The notes: a model not told the origin generated them from the sequence alone. A DNA stretch of 64,000 nucleotides from Meloidogyne chitwoodi (GCA_015183035.1 JACZZP010000001.1:806001-870000), one strand, 5' to 3'. Shown: positions 32,004 through 42,900, numbered from the stretch's first letter. Numbers and translations: made by a program.

Positions 32004-32457
32004 GATGAATTCAATCCAAATTCAAACTATTTTAAATAGGTATAAACCTTTAAAAAATAAATTTATTGGTGTATATTCGTCAAATAATATTCCAGATGTA
32101 TTTAATAAACCTTTTTGTTTTATTGCAAATACAATGAGAAAAGGAACCGTCGGAGAACATTGGATTGCGTGTTATTCTGACAATTCAAAAACATTGGAAT
32201 ATTTTGACTCTTTTGCTGAGGAACCTAATTGTGACATGCGTCTATCAATGCTAAATCGTTTTTCTATAATAAAACATAATAGATTTTCATTACAGTCTCC
32301 ACTTTCAGATACATGTGGGCATTATTGTATATGTTTCCTCATATTACGTTCAAAGACTGATTTTGCATCTTCTCTTCGAAAATTGCATTCTATTCCATCA
32401 GAGAGTCGTGATGCAGTTTTACGACGCTTTATCCAGCGTTTATCTTTGAGTATATAA
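31990..32457 (+). CDS. Maverick maturation cysteine protease (Ulp1/adenain type)
   Basis: 155 residues with the complete C48/C5-type active site in order: His in GEHWIACY (about 57), Asp in EYFDSF (about 74), oxyanion-hole Gln in SLQSPLSDTCGHYC (about 101) and the nucleophile Cys eight residues later (about 109). Processes capsid-associated precursors during virion maturation. Overlap with the capsid gene implies translation from the same message or a promoter inside it. Confidence 0.94.
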   Translation: MDLSKMNSIQIQTILNRYKPLKNKFIGVYSSNNIPDVFNKPFCFIANTMRKGTVGEHWIACYSDNSKTLEYFDSFAEEPNCDMRLSMLNRFSIIKHNRFSLQSPLSDTCGHYCICFLILRSKTDFASSLRKLHSIPSESRDAVLRRFIQRLSLSI

Positions 32458-32458
32458 A
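32451..32458 (+). promoter_or_regulatory. TATATAAA box before the membrane protein gene
   Basis: TATATAAAAG starts 36 bp before the ATG at 32487 and spans the stop codon of the protease gene. Confidence 0.6.
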
Positions 32459-32486
32459 AGAATTCAATTAAAATAAATTAACTACA

Positions 32487-32801
32487 ATGAAATACATAAT
32501 TATATTCTCGTTTTTTGTACAAAATCTAGCACAAAATTTCAGTAATATTTTATTTCCTGGTCATGGTCCAATCCCTCCAAATGTAAATGATTGTTTTATT
32601 CTTGACGCTTCACATGCTCTTTCTATTGGTCCTTCCTATTCTGGAAATTTTAATAAAGATATTTTGATAATGATTGCTTATGTTTTATATTTTGGTTTAA
32701 TTTTTGTTTTAGCTGTTGTATTTAAGTCAAATATAAACTTAAGAAAAAATAAGGAAATAACCCCAGGCATTCGCTTTGCAAATGGCCCCTTTAGTATATA
32801 A
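32487..32801 (+). CDS. Maverick small membrane protein
   Basis: 104 residues. N-terminal signal-peptide-like stretch (MKYIIIFSFFVQNLAQ), a short extracellular-type loop with one Cys, then a transmembrane helix (about 60-80, ILIMIAYVLYFGLIFVLAVVF) and a basic tail. No family recognised. A membrane component of the particle or of egress is a possible role. Confidence 0.65.
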   Translation: MKYIIIFSFFVQNLAQNFSNILFPGHGPIPPNVNDCFILDASHALSIGPSYSGNFNKDILIMIAYVLYFGLIFVLAVVFKSNINLRKNKEITPGIRFANGPFSI

Positions 32802-32802
32802 G
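32795..32802 (+). promoter_or_regulatory. TATATAAG box before the PAZ gene
   Basis: TATATAAG starts 44 bp before the PAZ-protein ATG and includes the last bases of the membrane-protein stop codon. Confidence 0.6.
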
Positions 32803-32838
32803 TAGAGGGTTGAAATACCAATTTAATTTGAGGATAAC

Positions 32839-33324
32839 ATGCGTACCATTATGCAAGAAGCTGTGGAAATAAGTTCTAAACCTAACATGCGTGTAACTCC
32901 TCTTATTCAAATTCTTTGTCGATTCAATGGAGGTTGTGGTCCTGAATCTCTTAATCGTGAACTACGCAAAAAATACAATGAAAATATTCAATTCCTTCAA
33001 ACTCTTACAACTATGACGAATGAAGATGTTACTAATACTGGAATTGGGCAGAGAGAATTTAGAGAATTTAGAAATAAAGCACTTGTTACCAATCATCTGA
33101 AGCATGTTCAAATAGAAGTTTATCCTACCAAATTAACGAAAATGGGTGCAGACCGCATATTTGCATTAAGAGGATACTTGAGTGTTACAATAAGACAATA
33201 TTTTTATGTTCGGCATCGTGTTGATCTTGTTTATCCGAATTTGCCGTTATTATGTGTCTTTGGAGGACGACGCCATCAATATTTCTACCCACTTGAATGT
33301 ATTGACGTCATAGAAATTGATTAA
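32839..33324 (+). CDS. Stand-alone PAZ-domain protein carried by the Maverick
   Basis: 161 residues. The C-terminal half follows the Argonaute PAZ pattern closely: LKHVQIEVYPTK (first strands), then VTIRQYFYVRHRVDLVYPNL, PLL, a Gly-rich turn and YFYPLECIDVIEID. The Tyr-Phe, YPNLP and PLE signatures are hallmarks of PAZ domains in nematode Argonautes. Upstream, LIQILCRF and a helical stretch fit the start of the domain. No MID or PIWI domain follows; the frame ends right after PAZ. In Argonautes PAZ anchors the 3' end of the guide RNA. A lone PAZ could sequester host small RNAs, but this is inference. It has its own TATATAAG box. Confidence 0.78.
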   Translation: MRTIMQEAVEISSKPNMRVTPLIQILCRFNGGCGPESLNRELRKKYNENIQFLQTLTTMTNEDVTNTGIGQREFREFRNKALVTNHLKHVQIEVYPTKLTKMGADRIFALRGYLSVTIRQYFYVRHRVDLVYPNLPLLCVFGGRRHQYFYPLECIDVIEID

Positions 33325-33351
33325 ACAAATGTGAATTGATTTTGAAAAAAC

Positions 33352-33359
33352 TATATAAA
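33352..33359 (+). promoter_or_regulatory. TATATAAA box before the last Maverick gene
   Basis: TATATAAAG begins 53 bp before the ATG at 33405. Confidence 0.5.
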
Positions 33360-33404
33360 GGATTTATTTTAATTATCTATTTTTTATTTTATCTATTCAT
33401 AAAC

Positions 33405-33957
33405 ATGTTATTCGCTTTTTTATTTTTGATTCTGGCTGTGCCATCATTAGTTGCATATTACACTACGGTAGGAATCCTGTCTGGGTAGAACCCTGTACCT
33501 GCCTTCTTCCACTTGAAAAAGGTAAAAACCTTTGTGCATTCAATGTATGCTACCCTGATTATGTAGAAACACCTGTTTGGAAATTAACTGACGCTAAAGA
33601 AACCTTATTTCGGCGGACTCCAGCACCACCCATAAGAAGAACTTTCATAAAAGATATTTTATTTTGGAATAATGAGAATTTACCTTTGAACACTACATTT
33701 CAAAATAAAACAACATATAATATAGGACACTTAATGTTTGATTTGGACAAATGGAACGAAAAGCTTAAAAGTTGCAATCTATCCCCGGAAAGCCTGTAGA
33801 CATATCAACTTATAATTCAAGAAAGCCAATAGAAATAACAAATAATGAAACTGATTACATAATGTATTCTAGATGGCGCTTCTTGAAGGAATCTCCTATT
33901 TCAGATATCATTGATTTTTTTACAAATGTAAAAGATAACGTTGTTGCATTTTTTTAA
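33405..33957 (+). pseudogene. Maverick secreted/glycoprotein-like gene with two frame breaks
   Basis: Starts with a clear signal peptide (MLFAFLFLILAVPSLVAYY), then the frame must shift near 33465 to reach a 100-codon open stretch with three Cys in its N-terminal third and potential N-glycosylation sites (NTT, NKT). It shifts again near 33780 to a last open stretch ending at 33957 with another site (NET). Neither break has good splice sites. It is either a decayed gene or read with unusual recoding. No homology recognised; a surface glycoprotein remnant would fit the position at the right end. Confidence 0.5.
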
Positions 33958-34148
33958 TTTAATTATTGTTTATAATTTTTATAAATCATTTATTTAATAT
34001 TAATTTTAAAAACTCAAAAAAAAATATAAAATAATAAAATCCTAAAAAATTAAAAAATATAATTTTATTGTACATAATTTTTAATCTTTTTTTATTTTAG
34101 TAATTTATTTTTTACAAATAATTTTTTCACTCGTAAAATAAAATAATA
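33958..34148. other. AT-rich right flank of the Maverick, no gene
   Basis: Only A/T-rich sequence between the last gene and the right TIR. Confidence 0.7.
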
Positions 34149-34188
34149 AAAAAATGTTCATAAAAGTAGACTATATACTACTGCAGAA
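34149..34188 (-). repeat. Maverick right end: TIR and target duplication
   Basis: 34149-34182 is the reverse complement of the left TIR, ending ...CTATATACTACT. The hexamer GCAGAA (34183-34188) repeats the one before the left TIR. Confidence 0.95.
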
Positions 34189-34767
34189 TAATTTTTTGCT
34201 GAACTTCCTCTTAGATTCGGGCATTCCCTTTGTTAGTATTGAAAGAATTAGAGATCCTTCAATAATAATTCGTTCAGTTGAATATGTAAGTGAATATTAA
34301 TAATAAAACTGGAAATTTGTGATTACTTTTAGGGTATATAAGACTTATTAACGTATTCGTTTTTATCTTGAAATTAAATGTTTTAAAATTTTAGTTTTTT
34401 ATTTTGGTTTCTTTAATTTTTGAATTGTTTATTTTCTAAATATCTGATATAAGAGAATACATTTCATAATAATTAAAGCATACCTAGTATTTTAAATTCA
34501 TAATAATAATAAATTAAATTTTAGCATATTAAATGGTCAAAGGATTACGCAAAAATAGTACGTGAAATAAGATTTGGTGCATTTGTTGAAAATGGTTTTG
34601 AAATGGAAATTAATCCAAGCAATATTCTAATGAATGGGAATCAAAAAATATCTTCATGTATATATAGAAATATTTACAATCCAAGAGTAAAATATTTGGC
34701 TAAATTTTATTATTGTGTACCACCAGATAATGAGTTGATTTTTAAAGTTATAATTACACGAATTTAA
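34183..34767 (+). pseudogene. F-box-like gene, 3' part after the Maverick
   Basis: Continues the exon cut at 12772: 34189-34285 reads NNFLLNFLLDSGIPFVSIER and on to a GTAAGT donor. The last exon, 34525-34767, reads HIKWSKDYAKIVREIRF through IYNPRVKYLAKFYY and ends with a stop. The block corresponds to the C-termini of the other F-box genes (ITNIHDPKINFLV type). With the 5' part the frame is intact apart from the insertion. In its present state the gene cannot encode the full protein unless 21 kb are spliced out. Confidence 0.8.
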
Positions 34768-34987
34768 GAAGACTAAATGACTTTGTGATTAAATAAATAA
34801 AGCTAAATTTTCAGAATTTATTTCTCTTATGAATTAATTTATTAATTGTGCTTATGTTAGATTATATAAATTTTTTAAGACAATTTTTTTGAAAAATATA
34901 AAAAATTTATCAACTTTTGATAAAATTGATATTTTAAAATTACTTAATTTTGATCAATTATTTCCTGTTTATTAGAGCATAACAAAA

Positions 34988-36353
34988 TTAACATTTAATT
35001 TGACTAATTTCAATGTACTCGATTGTATCTCTTAAAGTATCAGTATCTAAGATAACTTTGACTAAAAACATTATTTTAGGGTTATGAATATTTTTAATTT
35101 TATAATATTTTTTTTTATTGTTACTTTCATCTATTTCTACTCCTCTTACAGTTAATTTAGAATGAGGCCAAGGGTCATCAAAACAATCAACATTAATTTT
35201 AGCAACCATTTTTGATAAATCAGTTGCTGTTTCTATATGCTAAATTTTTTAATTTGTAAAAAGACTAATATAATAATATTCTTACATTTATAAGAAGATT
35301 GTAAAGTATATTTAGACTATTTATAGCGACAAACTCAATCACGGGAATTTTATCACCTGTGTTTAACAATAATAGAAAATTGTTGTCTTCCTCTGTAGTA
35401 TTTAGTCTATATCTGTAGATAAAAACTATCCGAATATATTCACTAATAACCAAATTCTCTAAAGTGAATTTCCAAGCAAAAGTATTTTGATAAAGAAAGT
35501 ATAAACTAGCTATTTTGCAATTAAATTTAAATTTAGTAATTTCATCATCATCAAAAAGCAATTTAATCATCTCTGGATTGAAAATTATTTTGTCGAACTC
35601 AAGATATCCAAAATCACAACGAACAATTTGATTTAACCAATAACGAACAATTTTTAATTCATCGATGTTTTTTGGATATAAAGGAAGTTTTAAAGTAAAG
35701 ACGTCATCCTCTTTTGATGATACTATTAAATATAGATATTAATTAATAGTTTTAAACAAAAATTTCAAAAGTGAAATTTTTAGAAAAATTTATTACCTTT
35801 TGGATAAAAATGTAAAGTTGGATTTTCATTAAGAGAATATTTGCTAATTTGGTTAATCCTCTATAATTTATGTCCGCTAAAATACGTCATTTTCGGTTAT
35901 TTTTAGAAATGGACAATTAATATATATTCGAAAGAGCTTGATGAGCTAAGCCGAAACATTTTTTAGCGGATGTAAACTAGAGGAGTACCTCAATATCTAA
36001 ATAAATAGGAATTTGAATTTCCTTATCCACAACAGATTGCCACTTAAAAATTAATTTAAATAATTTAAATAAAAATGTCATACTTTTTCCTGAATATTAT
36101 TATTCAAAGGAAAATAGATTGTTTCAAGTTTTATTTTCTTATAATCTCTGAATGTCTTAAATTAATAAAATAATTTTTTTAAAAAAGCTAAATTTACAAA
36201 AGAGAGTTTATAGAATTTTTTACGAGCCAAATCATCTTCGTATTTATTAATAAAATTATAAAAATATTTATTAGTATGTTTAATTTTGATCAATTCATCA
36301 AATTTGAGATTTTTGAAAATTTTAAGTTTAATTTCTGCTGGTAAATATTCCAT
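34988..36353 (-). CDS. F-box protein, six exons, one intron formed by a MITE
   Basis: Minus-strand exons: 36198-36353, 36084-36155, 35989-36042, 35797-35860, 35286-35722 and 34988-35239; total 1035 bp, 344 residues. The F-box occupies residues 3-45 (MEYLPAEIKLKIFKNLKFDE, then YFYNFINKY). The C-terminal two-thirds is the local family domain (FNPEMIKLLFDDDEITKFKF, then YYKIKNIHNPKIMFLV). The family normally recruits substrates to SCF ubiquitin ligases. The frame is intact only if 35861-35988, almost exactly a 130-bp MITE, is removed as an intron (GTACTC...TTATAG). The paralogue at 60.7-61.9 kb has no intron there. Confidence 0.8.
35856..35985. mobile_element. 130-bp TA-flanked MITE acting as an intron
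   Basis: Ends are imperfect inverted repeats (ATCCTCTATAATTTATGTCC against CTCCTCTAGTTTACATCC read from the other side), flanked by TA on both sides. Read from the minus strand, the flanking TA plus the preceding G supply the GT donor, and the opposite end supplies ...TTATAG. A core motif (AAGCTCTTTCGAAT on the minus strand, near 35925) is shared with other MITEs in the window. Confidence 0.75.
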
Positions 36354-37462
36354 AATTTTTTTTTGACTTTAAACTAAAAAAATAAAGATAAAAATTATAT
36401 CAATTAAATCCAAATTATATTAACTTAATCCAATTTAAATTAAACTTAATTAGGTATTTGTGTTTAAAAGAATATAAAAGGGCATTTATTAAATAGAAAA
36501 AGGCATTTTTTACTCATTCTTTATAAACTGAGATAAACATGTATTTTTGAACCTTTCTTTTATACACAGCAAAATTTTGAAAACCGGACATTTTTTTATA
36601 AAAATATTATCGTCTATATACATATATTCAAAAAATGTTGTAGAGCAAAATAACATAAAGAAGAACATTAATTAAATAAATAGAAATATATACCTAATTT
36701 TGCAATTAAATGATATTTATTAAAAAAGGAACAGATGGAATAGCCTAAATAAACTTTTATTTATATTTTTAAAATATTTTCTGTTAATTATGTATTTGAT
36801 GTTTTAATTACATCATTTAGAAGTTTGTTGTATTTTATTTAAATATTTCAGAGTTTAGGAGTAAGTTTTATTTATTAAATAATTTTAAGTTAAAAATTAA
36901 AAAGTAGACGATTTTGAAAGCTTAAATAAACAGAGAATAATATTTTAATTGAAATTAAATTATTAATTAATTAATAATAAAGGGATGAAACTTTCTTTTT
37001 ATTTATTTTTTAAAATTTATTTTCTTATAAAAATTATTTAAATATAATTTAAAACATGATCTAAATTAAATAAAAAATTAAAGTTAAATTTATTAGCAAA
37101 TTCTTTGATTGAATTAAAAAAAATAAATCAACAGTTGTTTTATAATTAATTGAAGGGTAATGAATGAAAAGAAAACTTTGAGGAAATAAATTTAATAAAA
37201 AATGATTTTATAAAATTCAGAGAATTATTTTATATGTTTAACAAACACTAATGCTTTTGCACTTTTTTATTTTATTTTTTTAATATTTTTCTAGATAAAT
37301 ATAATTAAGAATATTTTTTTTTATAAAACAAAACCACCTGAAAAAATAACAAAAAAATTAACTTTTTGTTTTTAATAAAATTTATATTTATATTTTTAAT
37401 TTTAAAAAATAATTTAGTATAATAAAAATATTTTTTTAATTTAGAACAAATATTAAATAAAA
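36354..37462. other. Intergenic, 1.1 kb
   Basis: A+T-rich DNA between the divergent F-box gene and the first TWK gene; presumably holds both promoters. No coding sequence, repeat or RNA gene is evident. Confidence 0.6.
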
Positions 37463-39606
37463 ATGCTTTGGAACGTCATTACTCGTCTTCGATCAAATAA
37501 TTCACCTCTTCTTCCTATAATTATGTTAATAGCATTAATATTATATACACTTTTGGGTGCTCTTGCATTTTGTTATTTTGAAGCAGAAAATGAATTAGAA
37601 AAAATAGCCAAATTGTCAGAAAATCAACGCCAGAGGGAATTACATGCCAGGGAAAGATTACTTGCTGATTTACAGTAAATTAATATTTTTTAAATATTTT
37701 TATTGACAAATTACTTTTTCAGATATTTTTTTGTTAGAGATGTAAATGTCAGTAAATTATTAAGCCCTGAATTTCAACACAGCTTAGATTTATATGATCG
37801 AGTAATGGAATTTGATAATAATAAAGGAGAATATAATAAAGATAATAATAAAATAATAAAACCAAAATGGAATATTTGGGGAGGACTTTATTTTTCTGGA
37901 AGTATTTTTACAACAATTGGTTATGGAGATATTATAGCTGAAACAACTAGTGGAAAATGTTTAGTAGTAATATATGCATTAATTGGAATACCTCTTAGTT
38001 AATTAGACAAAATTATTTTTTAATTTTAATTTTTTAATTTTAAGTAATTTCTATTCTTAATGTGTGGGGAAGTGTTCTTTTACATATATTTCAAAGTATT
38101 ATTTTTATTAAAAATTAATATTAATTAATTTATTAGCATTTTGGTATAACCATTTGCTTCATAATTTAGAGAAATTGCCTTTTTTAGGAGAAAGGAGAGG
38201 AATTGTACCAATTGAAGTTAAAGTAAATATTAAATATATTATTTTTTATTTTTTTTTAGTTTTTGGAAAATGAAAATAAATTAATAAATTATGAAAATGA
38301 AGAAAAAAATGAACAAATTAGTGAAGAATTTATTATTGAAAAACAAAATGCTTTGACTAAAGAACAAAAAAATGAATCGAAAGAATTACCATTGAAAGTA
38401 AATATATTTAATTTTATTTAATTATTAAAAATTTTTTATTAATTCCCTAAGCCCTTATATTCATTTTTTATTATTCTTGTAGTTTAAAATATTTTTTTTC
38501 GACATTTAGTATTTGCCAAATAAATTAATAAATTCTTTATTTTATTAAAATAAGGTTGCACTTTTATTATTAATTGTATGGGTATTTCTTTGTGCAACAC
38601 TTTTCACAATTTTCCAAAAATGGACATTTCTTGATGCTTCTTATTTTTTCTTTGTTTCATTAACAACAATTGGTAAAAATATTTTTTTAAATAAAAATAA
38701 TTAAATTTTTTTAAGGTTTTGGTGATTATACAGCTGAACATAGAGTAGCATGTGCTTATTTTATTTTAATATTAATTGGACTTTCTGTTGTATCAATGGC
38801 ATTAAGAATTTTACAAATTAAATTAGAGGGAATTTTTAATAAAATTTGTCATTCTATTGATTCTGATTTTAAAATAAATTTAATTGGTTATTTTTTAAAT
38901 TTTAATATTCGATTAAACTTTTTTAGAAGAAAAACAAAAACATTCAATTTCAACAAGTATGGATCAAAAATTATCTGATAATGATGATAAATTAAAAATT
39001 AAAATTAAAGAAGATGGTAGAAATATAGAATTAGGGTTTATAGAAGAGAAGGAAGGTTTAAAGTTTATTTAAAAAATAATAAAAATAAATAATTTAGAAA
39101 ATACTAATGCTATTTATAAATATCGAAATTCAATGAGTCTAAGTGAACAATTAATGGTACAAATGCTGATGGGACAACATTGGTAGATATTTTATTTATT
39201 TATTTAATTAATATTTTTTAAGGAGAAAATTGCTTGACGAAAAACTTTGTTCTCGTTACAAAATGCGTAATTGCTCTACACAAACTGATGATTTTGCAAT
39301 TGATGTACAAATTCAAACAGAACAGATTAGAAGTTTACGGCCAATTTCTTCTTTATTTACTAATCGTTCAATGGAAGGAGAAGAAGAAACTGAAGTTATT
39401 TTTTAAATTGAAAAATATTAAAATTAAAATTTTAGGATGATGAAGTCTCTGACTCAATTGGTCAACTTCCTTCAACTCCAATTTCAAAATGTAGTGGAAG
39501 TATGTATCGCCGAAATAATACAATGCCTAATTCTGTAGCAAGACAGCATACACGTGGGAGAGGGTTAGGACGTAAAAGAATGTATATTTACAATACTGGT
39601 GATTAA
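37463..39606 (+). CDS. TWK-type two-pore-domain potassium channel
   Basis: Multi-exon gene starting at 37463. TM1: PIIMLIALILYTLLGALAFC, followed by the long extracellular cap loop. Pore 1: FTTIGYGD (about 37905). TM2: CLVVIYALIGIPL. Acidic cytoplasmic linker (38260-38397). TM3: VALLLLIVWVFLCATLF (about 38555). Pore 2: SLTTIG/GFGD, split by an intron (38672/38716). TM4: ACAYFILILIGLSVVSMAL. A Ser-rich cytoplasmic tail runs over four or more small exons to 39606. Both selectivity filters are canonical. K2P channels pass background K+ current that sets resting potential in muscle and neurons. Which TWK orthologue this is cannot be decided here. Confidence 0.88.
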
Positions 39607-39997
39607 AATAAATAAACAAATATATTTTTTTAAATTAATTCTTATGGGTAATTAAATAAATTAAATAAAAAATAAAATTTATATTTATTTAATTAACAAA
39701 TTTATACAACATATTAGGCACAATTTTAAAAAACAAGTGAAAAACAGAAGAAGAATGTTTTTATATTATAAAAAACATTAAAATATTATATATCTTATGA
39801 TTGGTGCCTTTTATCACAGAATTTTAGGCAGTCTATTTATTTATTAATTATTTTGTTTTTATTTTTACAAAAATGTCACTTCTTCATTAGTAAATGTTTT
39901 TTCAACATTAATGTATTGTTGCAGACAAATTGCCAATTTGACAAAATGACAAAAGTCATTTTTGTTGAAAATTTAAATTTAAAGGAGTATTTAATTG
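39607..39997. other. Short gap between convergent TWK genes
   Basis: 391 bp between two stop codons. Contains AATAAA-type sequences on both strands and no sign of another gene. Confidence 0.6.
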
Positions 39998-42900
39998 TCA
40001 CCGTCGTTGAAGATGTTCTAATAATTGTCTGCTTGTTCTTTTTGTATAATTAGGAAATCCACCATTATTAGCATCTAAACCAGCAGTACGTGCAATAGCG
40101 TCAGCTTGCATTTGACGACAATAATGAATTAATACTCTTTGATAATATTCTCTTGGTGTTAAAGTTCTAGCTGTTGAACATAATGAAGTATTCCTTTTAA
40201 AAATAAATTATTTAAATAAATTAAAAAATTAAATTAACAATTCAAGAGATTCACTAGTAGCTAATTGCCGATCAGAATTAAATGATAACGTTCTTGGTTG
40301 TTCAATCCATTTAAAATAATAAATATCCTTAAAAAATATTTTAATAAAAATCGTATTTATTTATAAATTCACTGGTGGGATAAAAGGTCTTCCTCCTATC
40401 CAATTTACATCTGGTTGTCGACCATTGAGCAAACAGTCTAATAAATATTCCTTAATTAATTTAATTAAAATTAATTTTTGTTAAATATTTAAAAATACTT
40501 CGGGTAATTGTGCAAGTCTGTCAAGCTGATCAGGTGTTAAACCATAATTCTTCTGAAGAAAAGCTACATATGAAAATACCTATTAAAAATTATTAAAATT
40601 CAAAAATCTTATTTTTAAATTATTTTTCACCTCTCCAAGATGAACAACTTTTCCTCCAATAGTAAGAAATGAACGACCAAGAGTTCTTCCATAAAAATGT
40701 ATATCTTTAATATATTCACTTCCAACAAGGTCAATACACCTTAAAAATAATTTATTAATTTATTTAAAGGTCTTCATACATTGTTGTAATAATTAAACCA
40801 ACAACTATATAAGCAAGAGTTGCAGGTAAAAAATCAACATTTTGAGGGACAATATCGCCAAATCCAATTGTTGTAACAGTTACAAAACAAAAATAAAAAG
40901 CATCAACAAATGACCAACGTTCCCAAAGTTGCATTAAACAAGCACCCCCAGCCGTATAACAAAGCATAACTACAAGGATAAAAAGTACAGAAACTCGACG
41001 TTCTCTTCCACCGGTACTTTCATCATCTTGGTCATAATCTTCATCAGGCTCTAGCTAAATATATTAAAATTTGAGATATTTTTTTAATTAAAAATTTAAA
41101 AAAAAACAACTTCATCTTCATCAGCAACACCACCCATTGCATCACTGCTTTCTCCTCCCTCTAATTCATCAGCCCTTGCTCTCGTGTCTTCTTCACTGTT
41201 TGTTGGTTGTTCAATTTCTTCATGAACAGTACGAATATCAGATATGTCTTGAAAGGTGCCAGCTTCTGAGACAGTATCTAATTGGGGAGGAGGTGGAGGT
41301 TTTAGCCTTTTTTGTGCACGACGTATTGCTGTTAATCTTTTAAAAAGATTTTTAAATAATATTAATTTTTGGAATTAAATTTATCTCATTTTTTTTTCTA
41401 AATGAGAAAAAAATTAATTAAAATTTTATATATTTTTTACCGAAGATGTTGCGGTTTTAGTCGTTCACTAGCAATGGTTGCAGCAGATTCTTCATTATTA
41501 TTTGTATCTGTTAGAGGGCCACCCGTCTCCCTTGACATTTCCTCTATTGTAGCTAAAGCACCAGATTGTGGACCGATATGATTTGTTTGATATTGTTGTC
41601 TTGTTGATTCACCTTGTCTTGATGAACCTAAAATTGGGCTAATTTCGTCATGTTTATAAAAAATTAAATTATTTATTTCAAAATTAATTAACGTGAACTA
41701 GTTGATTCACTCGGTGCAATTGTTGTTGCCGTTGCTGATTTATTTGTTGCCAAAGCTTTTGTAACTTTACTTTGCTGCATTAATCGTCTTCTCCTTAATC
41801 TGCGATGCCAAAAATAAATACAGCAACGACAAATAAAAAATCGAAAAATCCAACTCAATTTACGATAACAACCACGACGTATAATTCTTAAAGTTGAATG
41901 GATCCAAACAATTCCATTAGAAAGAAAACGGCCCATATCAGCAATTGTTACCAATACTAAATATATTTTAAATTAAATTACTAATAAATCTGACAAACTT
42001 AAAGGAATTCCAAATAATGCATAAAGAAGGCAAGATATTCTTCCCTGTATTGTTAAAGGCACAATATGTCCATATCCAATAGTTGTTATAGCAGTCCAAG
42101 AAAAGAAAATGCTAGAACCGAATGACCATTTTGTTGGACCAGAACCGTAAATTATCTCATCTGGAGTCATATAATTTTTTGTGTAGTCAATAAATACATC
42201 ACTTTAAAAAATATTATTAATTTATTTTTAATTAAAAAATAAATAATTTAAGAGGGATATGTACAGCTGAGGTTAATAAATAAAACAATAGGGACTTTAA
42301 AAGAGCAAATTTTGAATAATTTTAATTAAATTTTATTTAAAAAAAGTTTAAATTTTGTTTATTAACCGAATAACTGAATTCATTCCATTATTTGCCAGAC
42401 TAGCCCATTCCATAAAATTAGGATCACTCCAATTTGGAGAACTTTGACTTGCTAAAGTCCAAAGCTGAACAATTACACGATCCTTTAATAAAATTTTTTA
42501 AATAAATAAAAGTAAAAAATAAATAAATATATTTTTTTACTTTTAATATTTGTACTCGATGTGCAGTCATATTACGAATATATTTTTCATTGGGTGTTTC
42601 AAAATGATGAAAGATTGCAGCACCTAAAAGTGTATAAGCAGCAGATAATAAAATCAGTCCAACATGAGGCAAAGCAATGCGAAAACGTTGTTTCCACAAT
42701 TCTTTTCTGTTTTTTGGTTCATCTTGGAAGGTAACAGTTTGTTGTTGTTGTTGTTGTTCATCGACATCAACACGTTCACTAGCCTCTTGCCTGTCAATGT
42801 AGAGATTTAGCCGTTCAGCACTTAATTTTTAATTTATAAAATAAATGATATAAGAGATTTATAAATAATATTTTTAATTTAATTAAATAATTTTAAATTT

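Larger units (their letters stand above)
12773..34182 (+). mobile_element. Maverick/Polinton, complete, 21,410 bp
   Basis: The ends are perfect 34-bp inverted repeats starting AGTAGTATATAG, and the insertion is flanked by identical GCAGAA hexamers (12767-12772 and 34183-34188). Mavericks make 6-bp target duplications. Between the ends are polymerase B, integrase, ATPase, protease, minor and major capsid genes, plus TBP-, NADAR- and PAZ-like cargo. Gene order from the left: three small spliced genes, polB, NADAR, TBP (minus strand), ATPase, two small genes, integrase, penton, small capsid-associated protein, major capsid, protease, membrane protein, PAZ protein, broken secreted protein. Nearly every frame is open, so the copy appears young and perhaps competent. 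Confidence 0.96.
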
